This document shows, in pieces, positions 20,211-29,772 of a stretch of 64,000 nt of DNA. Where the stretch lies: contig JADFHN010000002.1 in assembly GCA_022567155.1 (NCBI GenBank), forward strand, positions 1 to 64,000. Reading direction: 5' to 3'. Under the pieces are notes generated by a model. That model was not told the origin of the DNA, searched no databases, and saw only the letters and a program-made list of their open reading frames with translations. The number at the start of each line of letters is the position of its first letter. Positions within the stretch are counted from its first letter, which is position 1. This DNA is from Bacteroidota bacterium (GTDB lineage: Bacteria; Bacteroidota; Bacteroidia; Cytophagales; Cyclobacteriaceae). The position numbers and the translations under genes were made by a program.

Positions 20211-20238
20211 ATATTGCTGTAATTCGAATTTTAAGCCG

Positions 20239-20246
20239 CAAAATTA
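20239..20246 (-). promoter_or_regulatory. -7 element (TAATTTTG) for valS
   Basis: Exact TAnnTTTG on the minus strand, 28 bp before the valS start; -33 TTG not clear. Confidence 0.4.
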
Positions 20247-20313
20247 CGTAATTAAAATGGTCATATTAAGCTTACTATGGATGATTTACGTATTTATTTT
20301 ACAAACAAAATTT

Positions 20314-20321
20314 TACCTTTG
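20314..20321 (+). promoter_or_regulatory. -7 element (TACCTTTG) upstream of the flavin reductase gene
   Basis: Exact TAnnTTTG, 155 bp before the flavin reductase start. This would give a long leader containing a 48-codon open frame from the ATG at 20340; whether that frame is translated is unknown. Confidence 0.35.
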
Positions 20322-20476
20322 AACAAACATTATCGCAACATGCTGCCATCAAATGATCCTGCACTTAATACTGGAAAGACGTATCCGAAGGAAGTGATTT
20401 TCCCATCCGGAAGTGTTGCCTTCAGGCGGTTTTTGATGTACCGGAAATATTGTTTGAATTCAAAATGTTTAAGTAG

Positions 20477-21370
20477 ATGCTAACCATTGATCCGAAAAAA
20501 GTAAGTGTTCAGAAAATTCATGGGTATTTGCTGGGCGCTGTGGCTCCCAGGCCGATTGCCTTTGCAAGCACAATGGATTTGGATGGAAATATTAATCTGA
20601 GTCCGTTTAGTTTTTTTAATGCCTTCAGCGCCAACCCTCCTATCCTTATTTTTTCTCCTTCGCGCCGGGTGAGGGACAATACTACCAAACATACACTCGA
20701 CAATGTTAATACAAATCCGGAAGTGGTCATAAATATTGTGAATTATGCCATCGCCGAGCAAATGTCGCTTTCGAGCACCGAGTATGAAAAAGGTGTTAAC
20801 GAATTTGAAAAAGCAGGACTAACGATGGTAGCTTCGGAGAAGGTAAAACCGCCGAGGGTGGGAGAATCGCCGGTGGCATTTGAATGCAGGGTAAATGAGG
20901 TTGTTCCGCTTGGTAAAGAAGGCGGAGCTGGAAACCTGGTGATCTGTGAAGTGCTGCTGGCTCATATTAAAAAAGAAATACTTGACGAAAACTTACGGAT
21001 AGACCCCTGTAAACTGGATGCGATCGGAAGGATGGGCGGTAATTGGTACACAAGAGCTGGGGAAACCTCTCTGTTTGAAATTTCCAAACCACTGGCAACG
21101 AAAGGGATCGGTGTTGACAATATACCTGATGGAATAAAAAACAGCATTGTGTTGACTGGAAATGACCTCGGAAAGCTGGGCAATGTAGTGCAATTACCTG
21201 AAAAGGAAGCCATCCAGCATTACACAAATGATTCAAGCATGAAAGAACTCAGGGAAAGGTTTAAAAACGACCGGGAATCATACGTTTTTCATCTTCATGT
21301 GTATGCTAAAGAACTGCTGGCCGGCGGCAAAATTGAAGACGCCTGGCTGACGTTATTGCAGGCTGAATGA
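20477..21370 (+). CDS. Flavin reductase family (FMN-binding split barrel) protein
   Basis: A 297-residue protein. The N-terminal 200 residues form a flavin reductase-like split barrel with GAVAPRPIAFASTMD, NLSPFSFFNAFSANPPIL and SPVAFECRVNEVVPLG, the pattern of the family that binds FMN and reduces flavin or related electron carriers. The extra C-terminal 90 residues are helical and of unclear role. Soluble and full length. Partner oxygenase genes are not present, so the physiological acceptor cannot be told. Confidence 0.88.
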   Translation: MLTIDPKKVSVQKIHGYLLGAVAPRPIAFASTMDLDGNINLSPFSFFNAFSANPPILIFSPSRRVRDNTTKHTLDNVNTNPEVVINIVNYAIAEQMSLSSTEYEKGVNEFEKAGLTMVASEKVKPPRVGESPVAFECRVNEVVPLGKEGGAGNLVICEVLLAHIKKEILDENLRIDPCKLDAIGRMGGNWYTRAGETSLFEISKPLATKGIGVDNIPDGIKNSIVLTGNDLGKLGNVVQLPEKEAIQHYTNDSSMKELRERFKNDRESYVFHLHVYAKELLAGGKIEDAWLTLLQAE

Positions 21371-21516
21371 TACATGTTTTGCATACCGCTAAGTATGCAT
21401 CCTTTATAGATAAACACCGGTTTATGACCCTTGCACCGGGCTGTACCGTGGCAACAGGCAAAAAATCTCATATTTTTACTAATTTGTAACTTTATACTTA
21501 TTACAAACGATAGAAT

Positions 21517-21972
21517 ATGCAATCGAAAGCAACACGAGTACAGGATTATTTAGCGCAGGTTCCTCCGGACAGAATTGAATATTTCAAAAAACTGCGGGAA
21601 ACCATAATTTTTAATTTACCGAAAGGATTTGCGGAAGAAATGAATTACGGTATGATAGGATATGTGGTTCCGCACGATTTATACCCCGCAGGCTACCATT
21701 GTGATCCGGAAGCTCCGTTACCTTTTGCAAGTATTGCATCACAAAAAAACTTCATCGGTTTTTATCACATGGGTATCTATGCAAATCAAAAATTATCAGC
21801 ATGGTTTGTTAAAGAATACATAAAACAATGCAACCGTAAACCGGATATGGGGAAAAGTTGTATCCGCTTTAAAAAAATGGATCAGATACCGTATCAATTA
21901 ATTGGTGAACTTATAGCCAAAATGTCAGTTAAAGACTGGATAAAACTGTATGAAGAAAATATTAAAAGATGA
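21517..21972 (+). CDS. DUF1801 domain protein
   Basis: A 151-residue soluble protein with the DUF1801 (YdhG-like) pattern: VQDYLAQVPPDRIEYFKKLRETI at the start, GFAEEMNYGMIGYVVPHD, then LPFASIASQKNFIGFYHMGIYA and a C-terminal SVKDWIKLYEE. The family is small and of unknown biochemistry, with a frataxin-like fold in solved members. Single gene between two spacers; the context gives no hint of function. Confidence 0.85.
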   Translation: MQSKATRVQDYLAQVPPDRIEYFKKLRETIIFNLPKGFAEEMNYGMIGYVVPHDLYPAGYHCDPEAPLPFASIASQKNFIGFYHMGIYANQKLSAWFVKEYIKQCNRKPDMGKSCIRFKKMDQIPYQLIGELIAKMSVKDWIKLYEENIKR

Positions 21973-21987
21973 AACTTCACTTACTCT

Positions 21988-22162
21988 GGTCGTAGGGTCA
22001 TGGTCGTAGGGTCACCCTACAACCTTGTAGATCGAGGCACAGAACACCGATCGATCAAGTCGGGCAAGTGACTTCATTCGCTTGTTACACCTGCAACAAA
22101 ATTGGTTCGGAAGCTCGTATGTCTGACCGATAAGGCAGGGACAGGCAGGTTGCTTCCGGACC
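21988..22162. repeat. Intergenic cluster of hairpin repeats
   Basis: GGTCGTAGGGTCA occurs twice in tandem (21988-22000 and 22002-22014). The second copy forms a hairpin with CCCTACAACC at 22015-22024. Further on, GGTTCGGAAGC at 22104-22114 pairs with GCTTCCGGACC at 22152-22162 (one G-T pair). The same GGTCGTAGGG hairpin recurs at 40206-40228. No coding frame is apparent in 21973-22271. Confidence 0.65.
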
Positions 22163-22271
22163 AGAAAATTCCAAGATGATGAAAAATTTCACACTCGTCT
22201 AAACCGGGTGTCCATATGTGATAGTCAGGTTTCCCGTTATTCCGCGTCTGGGATATTTTCTGAGGCTTGCT

Positions 22272-23126
22272 TTACCTAATTAAATCGAAAAATACTTTCG
22301 TTTCCTCCACCAGCTTTTTAGTGTCCGGCGGCAATTCCCTGATTTCGTACGGATGTTTGCCACCGAAGGTATGACCTGCGTTTTCAATAATAAAAAGTGT
22401 TACATTTTTATTCCATAATTTCAGGTCAGTAGCCATTGTTAATGGCAGGGATTCATCTTCGGTGCCATGGCAGATCAGCCACGGGCAAGTAATGGAAGCT
22501 GCTGCTTGAGGTATGTTCAGCCGATCCGGATGATTTTTTACGTCCTGCACCAACTGGTAGTAAAGTGGCATGTTTTGTTTTGTACGGCTGTTGAAAATAT
22601 AGAAAACACCGTCTTTCTCCCACTTCTGCAGCACCTCTTCCGGCCATATTTTCAACAAATCTGAAAGAGCTGCCCAGGTAGCAATGCCTTTGATTCGCCT
22701 ATCTTCGGCAGCCTTAAGTATTATCATGCCGCCGCCACGGCTGTGACCGGTCAGGTAGATCGTGTTTTTGTCAATTTCCTTTTCAGGTACCGGATTTTCC
22801 TCGCTTTGCAGTAAATCAATCATAACTCCGATATCGTCCAGTTCGATGCTGAAATTGTTGTTGCCAAAAGCTTCCAGATCGGCAAAATCTTCGGGCTGGT
22901 CGAGTGTGGTGCCATTGTGTGAAAGGTTTATTTTGGAATAAACAAATCCGTTGTCCGCAAAGTAATCTGCAATTAGATTAAAATGACCCCAGTCTTTAAA
23001 CCCTTTAAATCCGTGAATAAACAGAATAATGGGCTTTTTTATGCCATTTGTTTCGTACCGGATATCTGCCAGCATGTGTTTGTGATTGTGTAAAGATTCA
23101 AGGATAATATTGTTGATACGTATCAT
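22272..23126 (-). CDS. Alpha/beta hydrolase (dienelactone hydrolase-like)
   Basis: A 284-residue alpha/beta hydrolase. ILFIHGFKGFKDWGHF carries the oxyanion-hole HG motif, the nucleophile elbow is GHSRGGG with S129, and NAGHTFGG near the C-terminus gives the catalytic histidine; the acid is probably the Asp of CHGTEDESLP. No signal peptide, so cytosolic. The substrate is unknown; the ESLP and KHPY motifs resemble peptidase-S9/dienelactone-hydrolase-type enzymes. Not in an operon. Confidence 0.85.
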   Translation of the reverse strand: MIRINNIILESLHNHKHMLADIRYETNGIKKPIILFIHGFKGFKDWGHFNLIADYFADNGFVYSKINLSHNGTTLDQPEDFADLEAFGNNNFSIELDDIGVMIDLLQSEENPVPEKEIDKNTIYLTGHSRGGGMIILKAAEDRRIKGIATWAALSDLLKIWPEEVLQKWEKDGVFYIFNSRTKQNMPLYYQLVQDVKNHPDRLNIPQAAASITCPWLICHGTEDESLPLTMATDLKLWNKNVTLFIIENAGHTFGGKHPYEIRELPPDTKKLVEETKVFFDLIR

Positions 23127-23215
23127 AATATGACCTTAATTTTCATGGCAATAATAAGAAATCATGGCTTTGGTTTGGGGCTAAATGGTAGTAATATTGT
23201 AATCTTTTATTGCTC

Positions 23216-24190
23216 ATGAAAGCCAAACTAAAGCAAATACAGGCTCCTATTGCCATGGAAATGATGGAATTTGAACGAAAATTCCGGCAGTCCATGAAGA
23301 GCGATGTGTTATTGCTCGACAAGATCATGAACTATATCGTGAAACGCAAAGGAAAACAGATGCGGCCTATGTTTGTTTTTTTGAGTTCGGGCGTCACAGG
23401 AGGCATCACAGAAGCAACTTATCGCGGTGCTTCTTTGATCGAGCTGCTTCACACTGCTACACTCGTACACGATGATGTAGTGGATGATGCAAACTACCGC
23501 AGAGGTTTTTTTTCAGTAAATGCATTGTGGAAGAATAAAATCGCCGTTTTAGTCGGAGATTATCTTCTCTCACGCGGCCTGCTGCTTTCGGTGGACAACA
23601 AAGATTTTGAACTGCTCAGAATTGTTTCGGATGCCGTAAAGGAAATGAGTGAAGGAGAGCTGTTGCAGATCGAAAAAGCAAGAAGCCTGGATATCACGGA
23701 AGATGTGTACTACAATATTATCAAACAAAAAACGGCTTCCCTGATCGCATCATGCTGTGGGGTGGGGGCTGCATCGTCAGGCGCCAGCCAGGAGGTTGTA
23801 AGCAAAATGAAAACCTTCGGCGAATATGTAGGTATGGCATTCCAGGTCAAAGATGACCTGTTTGATTATGGTACCAACGATATCGGCAAACCTTTGGGTA
23901 TCGACATAAAAGAGAAAAAACTGACACTTCCGTTGATTTATGCACTTCAAAACACCTCCTGGCTGCAGAAAAAGAAGATACTTAGGATGATCAGGAGTAA
24001 TAATGGTCAGGCCAGCAAGGTAAGCAGGGTAATTGAATTTGTAGACTCGAAAGGAGGAATTCAGTATGCACAAACTGTCATGCAGGATTTTTATCGCCGG
24101 GCCATTGAAATTTTAGATGAATTTGAAGATACTGACTATAAAAGTTCACTCAAAGAGCTTGTAACCTTTACCATTGAAAGGGAAAAATAA
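23216..24190 (+). CDS. Polyprenyl diphosphate synthase (trans-isoprenyl)
   Basis: A 324-residue all-helical prenyltransferase. The first Asp-rich motif is DDVVD at 86-90 and the second DDLFD at 213-217, with GKQMRP for substrate binding and KKLTLPLIYAL after it. It lengthens allylic diphosphates with isopentenyl diphosphate, most likely for the quinone side chain (IspB-like). I chose the ATG at 23216 over a TTG two codons upstream. It stands just upstream of the dcw cluster but separated by 288 bp with its own regulation. Confidence 0.93.
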   Translation: MKAKLKQIQAPIAMEMMEFERKFRQSMKSDVLLLDKIMNYIVKRKGKQMRPMFVFLSSGVTGGITEATYRGASLIELLHTATLVHDDVVDDANYRRGFFSVNALWKNKIAVLVGDYLLSRGLLLSVDNKDFELLRIVSDAVKEMSEGELLQIEKARSLDITEDVYYNIIKQKTASLIASCCGVGAASSGASQEVVSKMKTFGEYVGMAFQVKDDLFDYGTNDIGKPLGIDIKEKKLTLPLIYALQNTSWLQKKKILRMIRSNNGQASKVSRVIEFVDSKGGIQYAQTVMQDFYRRAIEILDEFEDTDYKSSLKELVTFTIEREK

Positions 24191-24392
24191 TCCGTTATTA
24201 TGTGGTAATTGCTTGATTCCAATAAATTTTCGCCGATAATCCACATTCTGATATAACGACCCACATCCCGTTATTCTTCCAATCCATAAAATTCCGGCCT
24301 CGCCATCCGTTATCCGTTGATAATCAGCTCTATTGGCTTCAAACCGTGTTTTCTGCTTACGGAAGTGTGAGAAAAAAAAACATTATTACATA

Positions 24393-24419
24393 AAAGTGGT
24401 AAAAAGTGGGGGAAAGTGG
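24393..24419 (+). promoter_or_regulatory. MraZ operator: three AAAGTGG repeats at 10-bp spacing
   Basis: AAAGTGG occurs at 24393, 24403 and 24413, all exact and exactly 10 bp apart. MraZ is known to bind short direct repeats with a GTGG/TGGG core spaced by one helical turn upstream of mraZ in other bacteria. Position 60 bp upstream of mraZ supports autoregulation of the dcw cluster. Confidence 0.85.
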
Positions 24420-24450
24420 TTGACTTTACCATTTTTTTTACGGATGTTTG
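24420..24450 (+). promoter_or_regulatory. Probable dcw cluster promoter
   Basis: TTG at 24420-24422, a 20-bp spacer, then GATGTTTG at 24443-24450, one mismatch from TAnnTTTG. The spacing fits the Bacteroidota sigma consensus. The -33 TTG directly abuts the third MraZ repeat. Confidence 0.55.
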
Positions 24451-24478
24451 TTATTGGAAGTAGGTTTACTCTGGGGAT

Positions 24479-24922
24479 ATGTTATTCATTACAGGCGAAT
24501 ATGAATGTAAGCTCGATGCCAAAGGAAGGCTTGTATTGCCTTCCAGGTTAAAGGCATCGTTACCTGAATCCTCCAGCACTGAATTGTATTTGGTGAAGGG
24601 ATTTGAGCCGTGCCTGCTCCTGTATCCCTTAGTAGAGTATAAAAAGATTTTTTCCAGGATTGCCGGCCTGAATGAATTCAATGTTGAATACAGGCGTTTG
24701 CAGCGCAATTTTTTCAGAGGAAGCGCTTCGGTAGAACTGGACAATGCCGGCAGGTTTCTGATTCCTAAAAGTATGCTCATTCATGCAGCGCTGGAAAGGG
24801 AATGTGTATTGGTTGGAATGGGCAACCGGATGGAAATCTGGAATCCGGGTAAATACGAGGACTATCTAATTAAAGATCCTCAGGAACTTTCTGCATTGGC
24901 TGAAAAATATCTGAATGAGTAA
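24479..24922 (+). CDS. mraZ: Transcriptional regulator MraZ
   Basis: A 147-residue protein with two SpoVT/AbrB-like halves, each holding the family motif: CKLDAKGRLVLPSRLK and VELDNAGRFLIPKSML. MraZ forms ring oligomers, binds repeats in its own promoter and controls the division and cell-wall cluster. First gene of the cluster here; its start is set by the family N-terminus (MLFITGEYECKLD). It overlaps rsmH by one base (TAATG), indicating coupling. Confidence 0.96.
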   Translation: MLFITGEYECKLDAKGRLVLPSRLKASLPESSSTELYLVKGFEPCLLLYPLVEYKKIFSRIAGLNEFNVEYRRLQRNFFRGSASVELDNAGRFLIPKSMLIHAALERECVLVGMGNRMEIWNPGKYEDYLIKDPQELSALAEKYLNE

Positions 24923-25845
24923 TGTTGAATTTAATGCCTGATCCATATCATAATCCGGTAATGTTGAAAGAAAGCATAGAAGGGTTGCATATCAATCCTG
25001 AAGGCGTGTATGTTGACCTGACTTTTGGCGGAGGCGGACATGCAGCTGAAATATTACGATCACTCGGAAGCGGTAAATTATTTGCTTTCGATCAGGATCC
25101 GGATGCCAAAGCTAATGCAACGGCTTTTATGGATGATCCCCGTTTTAAGTTTATCGATGCTAATTTCAGGTATTTCGTCAGATATCTGAAAATGCATAAA
25201 ATAACCACTGTAGATGGCATACTGGCAGATCTGGGTGTTTCTTCACACCAGATCGATTCGGCAGAAAGAGGCTTCAGCACACGTTTTGATGCAATTCTGG
25301 ATATGCGCATGAGCCGTGAAGGCAGGCTAACTGCAAGAGTGGTGCTGGATGAATATTCAGGAGAAGAACTTCAAAGGGTATTTTCTGCCTACGGCGAAAT
25401 ACGTAATGCCAGGACGCTTGCCAGTGCCATCGTAAATCAGCGCAAGGTGGAGCCGATCCATACCGTGAACCGGATGAAAGAAATTGCCGGAGCACTTGCC
25501 CCGAAGGGCAAAGAAATAAAGTACATGTCACGTATATTTCAGGCCTTGCGTATCGAGGTAAATGAGGAGATGGCTGCCCTGGAAGAGATGCTCTCACTTG
25601 CTGTGATCATACTCAAACCAAAGGGGCGGCTCGTAGTTATCTCATATCATTCGCTTGAAGACCGTAAGGTGAAATATATGATCAAATACGGCAATCTTGC
25701 CGGCAAACCCGAAAAAGACTTTTATGGAAATCTGATGAGGCCCATGCTGCCTGTTGTAAGAAAACCGGTTACTCCGACTGCGGACGAACTGGCAGAAAAC
25801 AGCAGGGCAAGAAGCGCAAAGCTCAGAATAGGTGAAAAAATATAA
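24922..25845 (+). CDS. rsmH: 16S rRNA (cytosine1402-N4)-methyltransferase RsmH
   Basis: A 307-residue SAM methyltransferase: YHNPVMLKESIEGL at the start, VDLTFGGGGHA as SAM site, GILADLGVSSHQID and FSTRFDAILDMRM, then ISYHSLEDRKVK near the end. It methylates C1402 of 16S rRNA in the ribosomal P site. Standard second gene of the dcw cluster. A second possible start lies four codons downstream (MPDPYHNPV) and would leave no overlap with mraZ. Confidence 0.96.
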   Translation: MLNLMPDPYHNPVMLKESIEGLHINPEGVYVDLTFGGGGHAAEILRSLGSGKLFAFDQDPDAKANATAFMDDPRFKFIDANFRYFVRYLKMHKITTVDGILADLGVSSHQIDSAERGFSTRFDAILDMRMSREGRLTARVVLDEYSGEELQRVFSAYGEIRNARTLASAIVNQRKVEPIHTVNRMKEIAGALAPKGKEIKYMSRIFQALRIEVNEEMAALEEMLSLAVIILKPKGRLVVISYHSLEDRKVKYMIKYGNLAGKPEKDFYGNLMRPMLPVVRKPVTPTADELAENSRARSAKLRIGEKI

Positions 25846-25847
25846 CG

Positions 25848-26219
25848 ATGGCAGAGAACACATATAAAATTGGTGAATATAAAAACAGGGGAAAATCTAT
25901 TTTCCGGTGGATCGAGCAATGGCATGCAGGGATTGCTTTTGACCAGGCAGTGCCAGTAAAGTATATTCCGCATGTGATATTTTTTACTTTTCTCGGGGTG
26001 GTTTATGTCGGAAACACACATTATGCCGAATCGACACAACGTAAAGTAAATATATTGCAGATTGAGGTTGAAGATATGCGCGCCGACTATACCACCCTGA
26101 AGGCGGAATACATGTATGCAAGGTTGCAGTCTGAAGTTGCAAAAAAGGTGAAAGATCAGGGACTGGAGGAAAGTAAATCACCTCCTTATAAAATTGTTTT
26201 GAAAAAAAGTGAACATTAA
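25848..26219 (+). CDS. ftsL: FtsL-like division protein
   Basis: A 123-residue bitopic membrane protein: a 40-residue cytoplasmic part, one membrane helix near 41-60 (YIPHVIFFTFLGVVYVG), and a periplasmic coiled coil (RKVNILQIEVEDMRADYTTLKAEYMYARLQSEVAKKV). This topology and the position between rsmH and ftsI identify it as FtsL, which joins FtsB/FtsQ and activates FtsWI. Sequence identity between FtsL proteins is always low, so context carries the call. Its end overlaps ftsI by 11 bp. Confidence 0.85.
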   Translation: MAENTYKIGEYKNRGKSIFRWIEQWHAGIAFDQAVPVKYIPHVIFFTFLGVVYVGNTHYAESTQRKVNILQIEVEDMRADYTTLKAEYMYARLQSEVAKKVKDQGLEESKSPPYKIVLKKSEH

Positions 26220-28299
26220 GAATTCCATATTACTGCGCGTTCGGGTTGCATTTATTTTTGTATTCCTGTTTGGCCTTGTAATTATTTACAAGATCGTGAA
26301 CATACAGGTTGTTCAGGGAGACAAATGGATATCCATGGCAGAGAGAATCGGCCTGCAGTACCGTACAGTAAAAGCAACGAGAGGGAACATCCTGTCCGAT
26401 AACGGCAGTCTGTTGGCTACATCGCTGCCATTTTACAGAGTGGCATTCGATCCCTCCAGGGCTTCCGATGAACTTTATAAAGCAGAGATTGATTCTTTGT
26501 GCCTGCTTCTTTCGCAGAAATTTAAAGACAAAAGCGCAAAAGAATATAAAAGAAGGATCAACGATGCCCGTCTGTCAGGCAGGCAGTATCTTATTCTGAA
26601 TCGCAAATTGATCAATTATCAGCAAAAAAAGGAAATGTCTTCATGGCCTGTTTTCCGTGAAGGAAGGATTAAAGGAGGTGTGATTTTCGAGAAATCAGAA
26701 AAGCGTTTCCATCCTTTCACCTATCTGGCAAACCGCACCATAGGGTATATAAATATGAACAATCAGGGCGCCGGCCTGGAATACAGCTTCAACCAGATGC
26801 TTGCCGGGCGCGACGGCAAGGCTTTATACCAGAAGGTTGCCGGAGGAAACTGGAAACCCGTGTTTGACGGCAGTGAGGTGAGGCCAGTAGATGGCTACGA
26901 CCTTGAAACTACGATCGATATAAACCTCCAGGATGTTGTAGAATCGGCGTTGCTCCGGGCGCTGGAAAAACATAATGCGGACTACGGAAGTGTAGTGGTG
27001 ATGGAAGTGAAAACCGGGGAGATAAAGGCAATTTCAAACTTAAGTAAATATTCGAATGGCAAATATGGCGAACGGTACAATTATGCCGTCGGGAGTCACG
27101 GGTTAAGGGAGCCCGGTTCTACTTTTAAACTTGTGACCATGATTGCCCTTTTTGAAGAAAACAACATTCAGCTTAGTGATACTATAGCTACCGGGAATGG
27201 GAGGTTGAAGATCTACGATAAAGAGGTGAAAGATCATTATGAAGGTGGCTATGGCACTATCACGGTGCGCCAGGCATTCGAACTTTCTTCAAATGTGGCT
27301 ATGGCTAAACTTGCCGACAAGTATTTTGGTCTGAAGCCCGAAAAATTTTATAAGTATATCGAAGATCTTGGCCTCACACGTCCGCTGGGTTTTCAGATGC
27401 AGGGGGAGGGCGTGCCCAAAATCAAGAAACCGGAAGATTGGAGTGGTATTACCCTGCCCTGGATGGCACACGGCTATGGCCTGGAGCTTACACCGCTGCA
27501 AACTCTGGTGCTTTATAACGGTGTTGCAAACGACGGAGTTATGATCAAACCGGTGATAGTGAAAAGATTATACAATGCCGACAAAGAACTACGAAGTTTT
27601 AATTCCGCTGTACTTACTAAAAAAATGTGTTCGGAGCAAACCCTCGAAAAATTGAAAGAAATTCTTACAGGGGCAGTTGAAAACGGAACCGCTAAAAACA
27701 TTTACACACCGCTATACAAAATTGCCGGTAAAACGGGCACCGCGGTTACATTCAAAAACGGGAAATACATCAATGAATACTATACTTCATTTGTAGGATA
27801 TTTCCCTGCAGACGATCCCATGTATAGCTGCATTGTGGTCATCGAAAACCCACGCGGGATCTATAAATATGGCAATAGTGTTGCCGCACCTGTGTTCAGA
27901 GAAATTTCGGATAAGATATATGTACGGAATATTAAAATGCACAAATCGCTGGCGGATGACATCGTCCCTGAAAAGGGTATTTTCCCGGTAATCCGTTCAG
28001 GCAACGTGAATGATCTAAAATTGATTTGCAATGACATGGGCATATCCAATCATGCCCTAAGCGATGAAGAGTGGGTAAAATCGAAGATAAACAATAATTC
28101 GATAGACTGGAGGCCCAACAAAACGTCCTCGAGCCTGATGCCCGATGTAACGGGAATGACATTGCGTGATGCGGTATTCCTGCTTGAAAACAGGGGTGTC
28201 GAAATTAAATATAAGGGTATTGGCAGGGTCATAAAACAATCACTGGCACCGGGTAAATCATTAAAAAATCATGCCAGTGTAACATTGAAACTGGGTTAA
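26209..28299 (+). CDS. ftsI: Peptidoglycan transpeptidase FtsI (PBP3-like) with PASTA domain
   Basis: A 696-residue class B penicillin-binding protein with GTG start. One N-terminal membrane helix (about 10-30), a dimerisation domain, then the transpeptidase domain with active-site S304 in STFK (304-307), SSN at 360-362 and KTG at 508-510. The C-terminal 65 residues (MPDVTGMTLRDAVFLLENRGVEIKY) form one PASTA repeat, absent from E. coli FtsI but usual in this phylum. It cross-links septal peptidoglycan with FtsW. Confidence 0.96.
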   Translation: MNIKNSILLRVRVAFIFVFLFGLVIIYKIVNIQVVQGDKWISMAERIGLQYRTVKATRGNILSDNGSLLATSLPFYRVAFDPSRASDELYKAEIDSLCLLLSQKFKDKSAKEYKRRINDARLSGRQYLILNRKLINYQQKKEMSSWPVFREGRIKGGVIFEKSEKRFHPFTYLANRTIGYINMNNQGAGLEYSFNQMLAGRDGKALYQKVAGGNWKPVFDGSEVRPVDGYDLETTIDINLQDVVESALLRALEKHNADYGSVVVMEVKTGEIKAISNLSKYSNGKYGERYNYAVGSHGLREPGSTFKLVTMIALFEENNIQLSDTIATGNGRLKIYDKEVKDHYEGGYGTITVRQAFELSSNVAMAKLADKYFGLKPEKFYKYIEDLGLTRPLGFQMQGEGVPKIKKPEDWSGITLPWMAHGYGLELTPLQTLVLYNGVANDGVMIKPVIVKRLYNADKELRSFNSAVLTKKMCSEQTLEKLKEILTGAVENGTAKNIYTPLYKIAGKTGTAVTFKNGKYINEYYTSFVGYFPADDPMYSCIVVIENPRGIYKYGNSVAAPVFREISDKIYVRNIKMHKSLADDIVPEKGIFPVIRSGNVNDLKLICNDMGISNHALSDEEWVKSKINNNSIDWRPNKTSSSLMPDVTGMTLRDAVFLLENRGVEIKYKGIGRVIKQSLAPGKSLKNHASVTLKLG

Positions 28300-28300
28300 T

Positions 28301-29764
28301 ATGGCAGTACTGAAAGACATATTATATAAAGTGAAGTTGCTGGAGGTGTCGGGCAATATGGAACAGGAAGTAAAGCGCATTACTTTCAACAGTAAGGATG
28401 TGGTCAAAGGCGATTTATTTATAGCCATAGCGGGTACACGTTTTGACGGCCATCATTTCATACAGGACGCAACGAGCCTTGACGCTGCCTCGGTTATATG
28501 TGAATACTTCCCGGCAAAGCTGGAGAAAAATGTTACCTATGTTAAAGTAGATCATTCGTCAAAAGCGCTTGGCATAATGGCCGCCAATTTTTATGGCAAC
28601 CCATCTTCAAAATTAAAACTTTGGGGAGTTACAGGCACAAATGGAAAGACCACTACAATAACCCTGCTGTACGGTGTTTTTAGTAAGCTTGGATATAAAA
28701 CAGGCCTTATTTCTACCGTTGCCAACCAGATCGGCGATGAGGTGATCAAATCATCATACACCACTCCTGATGCACTTCAAATCAACAAGCTTTTGGCTGG
28801 TATGGTAAAAGCTGGTTGCACCCATTGTTTTATGGAAGTAAGCAGCCATGCCATTTCGCAGAACCGCATTACCGGGCTGGATTTTGACGGATGTATTTTT
28901 ACCAACATTACACACGAGCATCTCGACTATCACGGCACATTTGAAGAATATATAAGAATCAAAAAAGCATTTTTCGACGGGCTTTCAATGTATGCCTGTG
29001 CATTGGTAAATGCCGATGACAAGCGGGGGAAGATCATGTTGCAGAACACCAAAGCCCGAAAAAAAACTTTCAGCCTCAAAAATATATCGGATTATAAAGC
29101 AAAAGTGCTTTCAAACACATTTCAGGGGCTCGAACTGAATATTAATGACAAAGAAGTGTGGTTTAAGCTTATCGGTACCTTTAATGCCTATAACATACTC
29201 GCCGTCTATGGTGCAGCAGTGGAAATCGGTGAAAACGGGGAGGATGTTTTAACTGCGATTTCTGAAATGGATGCAGCGTCAGGAAGATTTGAACAAATCA
29301 GGTCGGGATCTGACATAACAGCGATTGTTGATTATGCGCATACGCCTGATGCACTGAAAAATGTGCTTCAAACCATAAAGTCAATCCGGACAGGTAACGA
29401 AAGGGTGATCACCGTGGTAGGATGCGGTGGCGATCGCGATAAAGAGAAAAGACCACTGATGGCTTCTGTTGCCTGCAAATACAGCGATAAAGTGATCCTG
29501 ACTTCGGACAATCCGCGTAGCGAAGATCCGGAAGCCATTATCCGCGATATGCAGGAAGGGGTCGGTCCGCTGGAATTTAAAAAAACACTATCTATGGTTG
29601 ACAGAGAGGAGGCCATTAAGACTGCGTGCATGCTTGCTGGTAACAGCGATATTATTCTTGTTGCAGGAAAAGGACATGAAATTTACCAGGAAATAAAAGG
29701 GGTGAAGCATCCTTTTAACGATAAAGATGTGCTGGGCAAAATGCTCAGCTTAACGAGACATTAA
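28301..29764 (+). CDS. murE: UDP-MurNAc-tripeptide synthetase MurE (meso-DAP type)
   Basis: A 487-residue Mur ligase. The ATP site GTNGKTTT begins near residue 112, [11 protein letters not shown] and [12 protein letters not shown] follow, and DNPR at about 403-406 is the signature of ligases that add meso-diaminopimelate, so the cell wall should be A1gamma-type. It begins one base after ftsI ends. Full length, cytosolic. Confidence 0.96.
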   Translation: MAVLKDILYKVKLLEVSGNMEQEVKRITFNSKDVVKGDLFIAIAGTRFDGHHFIQDATSLDAASVICEYFPAKLEKNVTYVKVDHSSKALGIMAANFYGNPSSKLKLWGVTGTNGKTTTITLLYGVFSKLGYKTGLISTVANQIGDEVIKSSYTTPDALQINKLLAGMVKAGCTHCFMEVSSHAISQNRITGLDFDGCIFTNITHEHLDYHGTFEEYIRIKKAFFDGLSMYACALVNADDKRGKIMLQNTKARKKTFSLKNISDYKAKVLSNTFQGLELNINDKEVWFKLIGTFNAYNILAVYGAAVEIGENGEDVLTAISEMDAASGRFEQIRSGSDITAIVDYAHTPDALKNVLQTIKSIRTGNERVITVVGCGGDRDKEKRPLMASVACKYSDKVILTSDNPRSEDPEAIIRDMQEGVGPLEFKKTLSMVDREEAIKTACMLAGNSDIILVAGKGHEIYQEIKGVKHPFNDKDVLGKMLSLTRH

Positions 29765-29772
29765 GTATAAAT

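Noticed and set aside
20277-20483. 68-codon open frame before the flavin reductase gene
   Set aside because: It overlaps the next gene, has no recognisable domain and an odd Cys-rich end; more likely leader sequence. A shorter version from 20340 remains possible.
21988-22162. Considered as a CRISPR array
   Set aside because: Only two short direct copies with a one-base spacer; no repeat-spacer pattern or cas genes.
24361-24370. Possible fourth MraZ repeat (GGAAGTGTGA)
   Set aside because: It is off the 10-bp phase by one base and degenerate; not counted in the operator.
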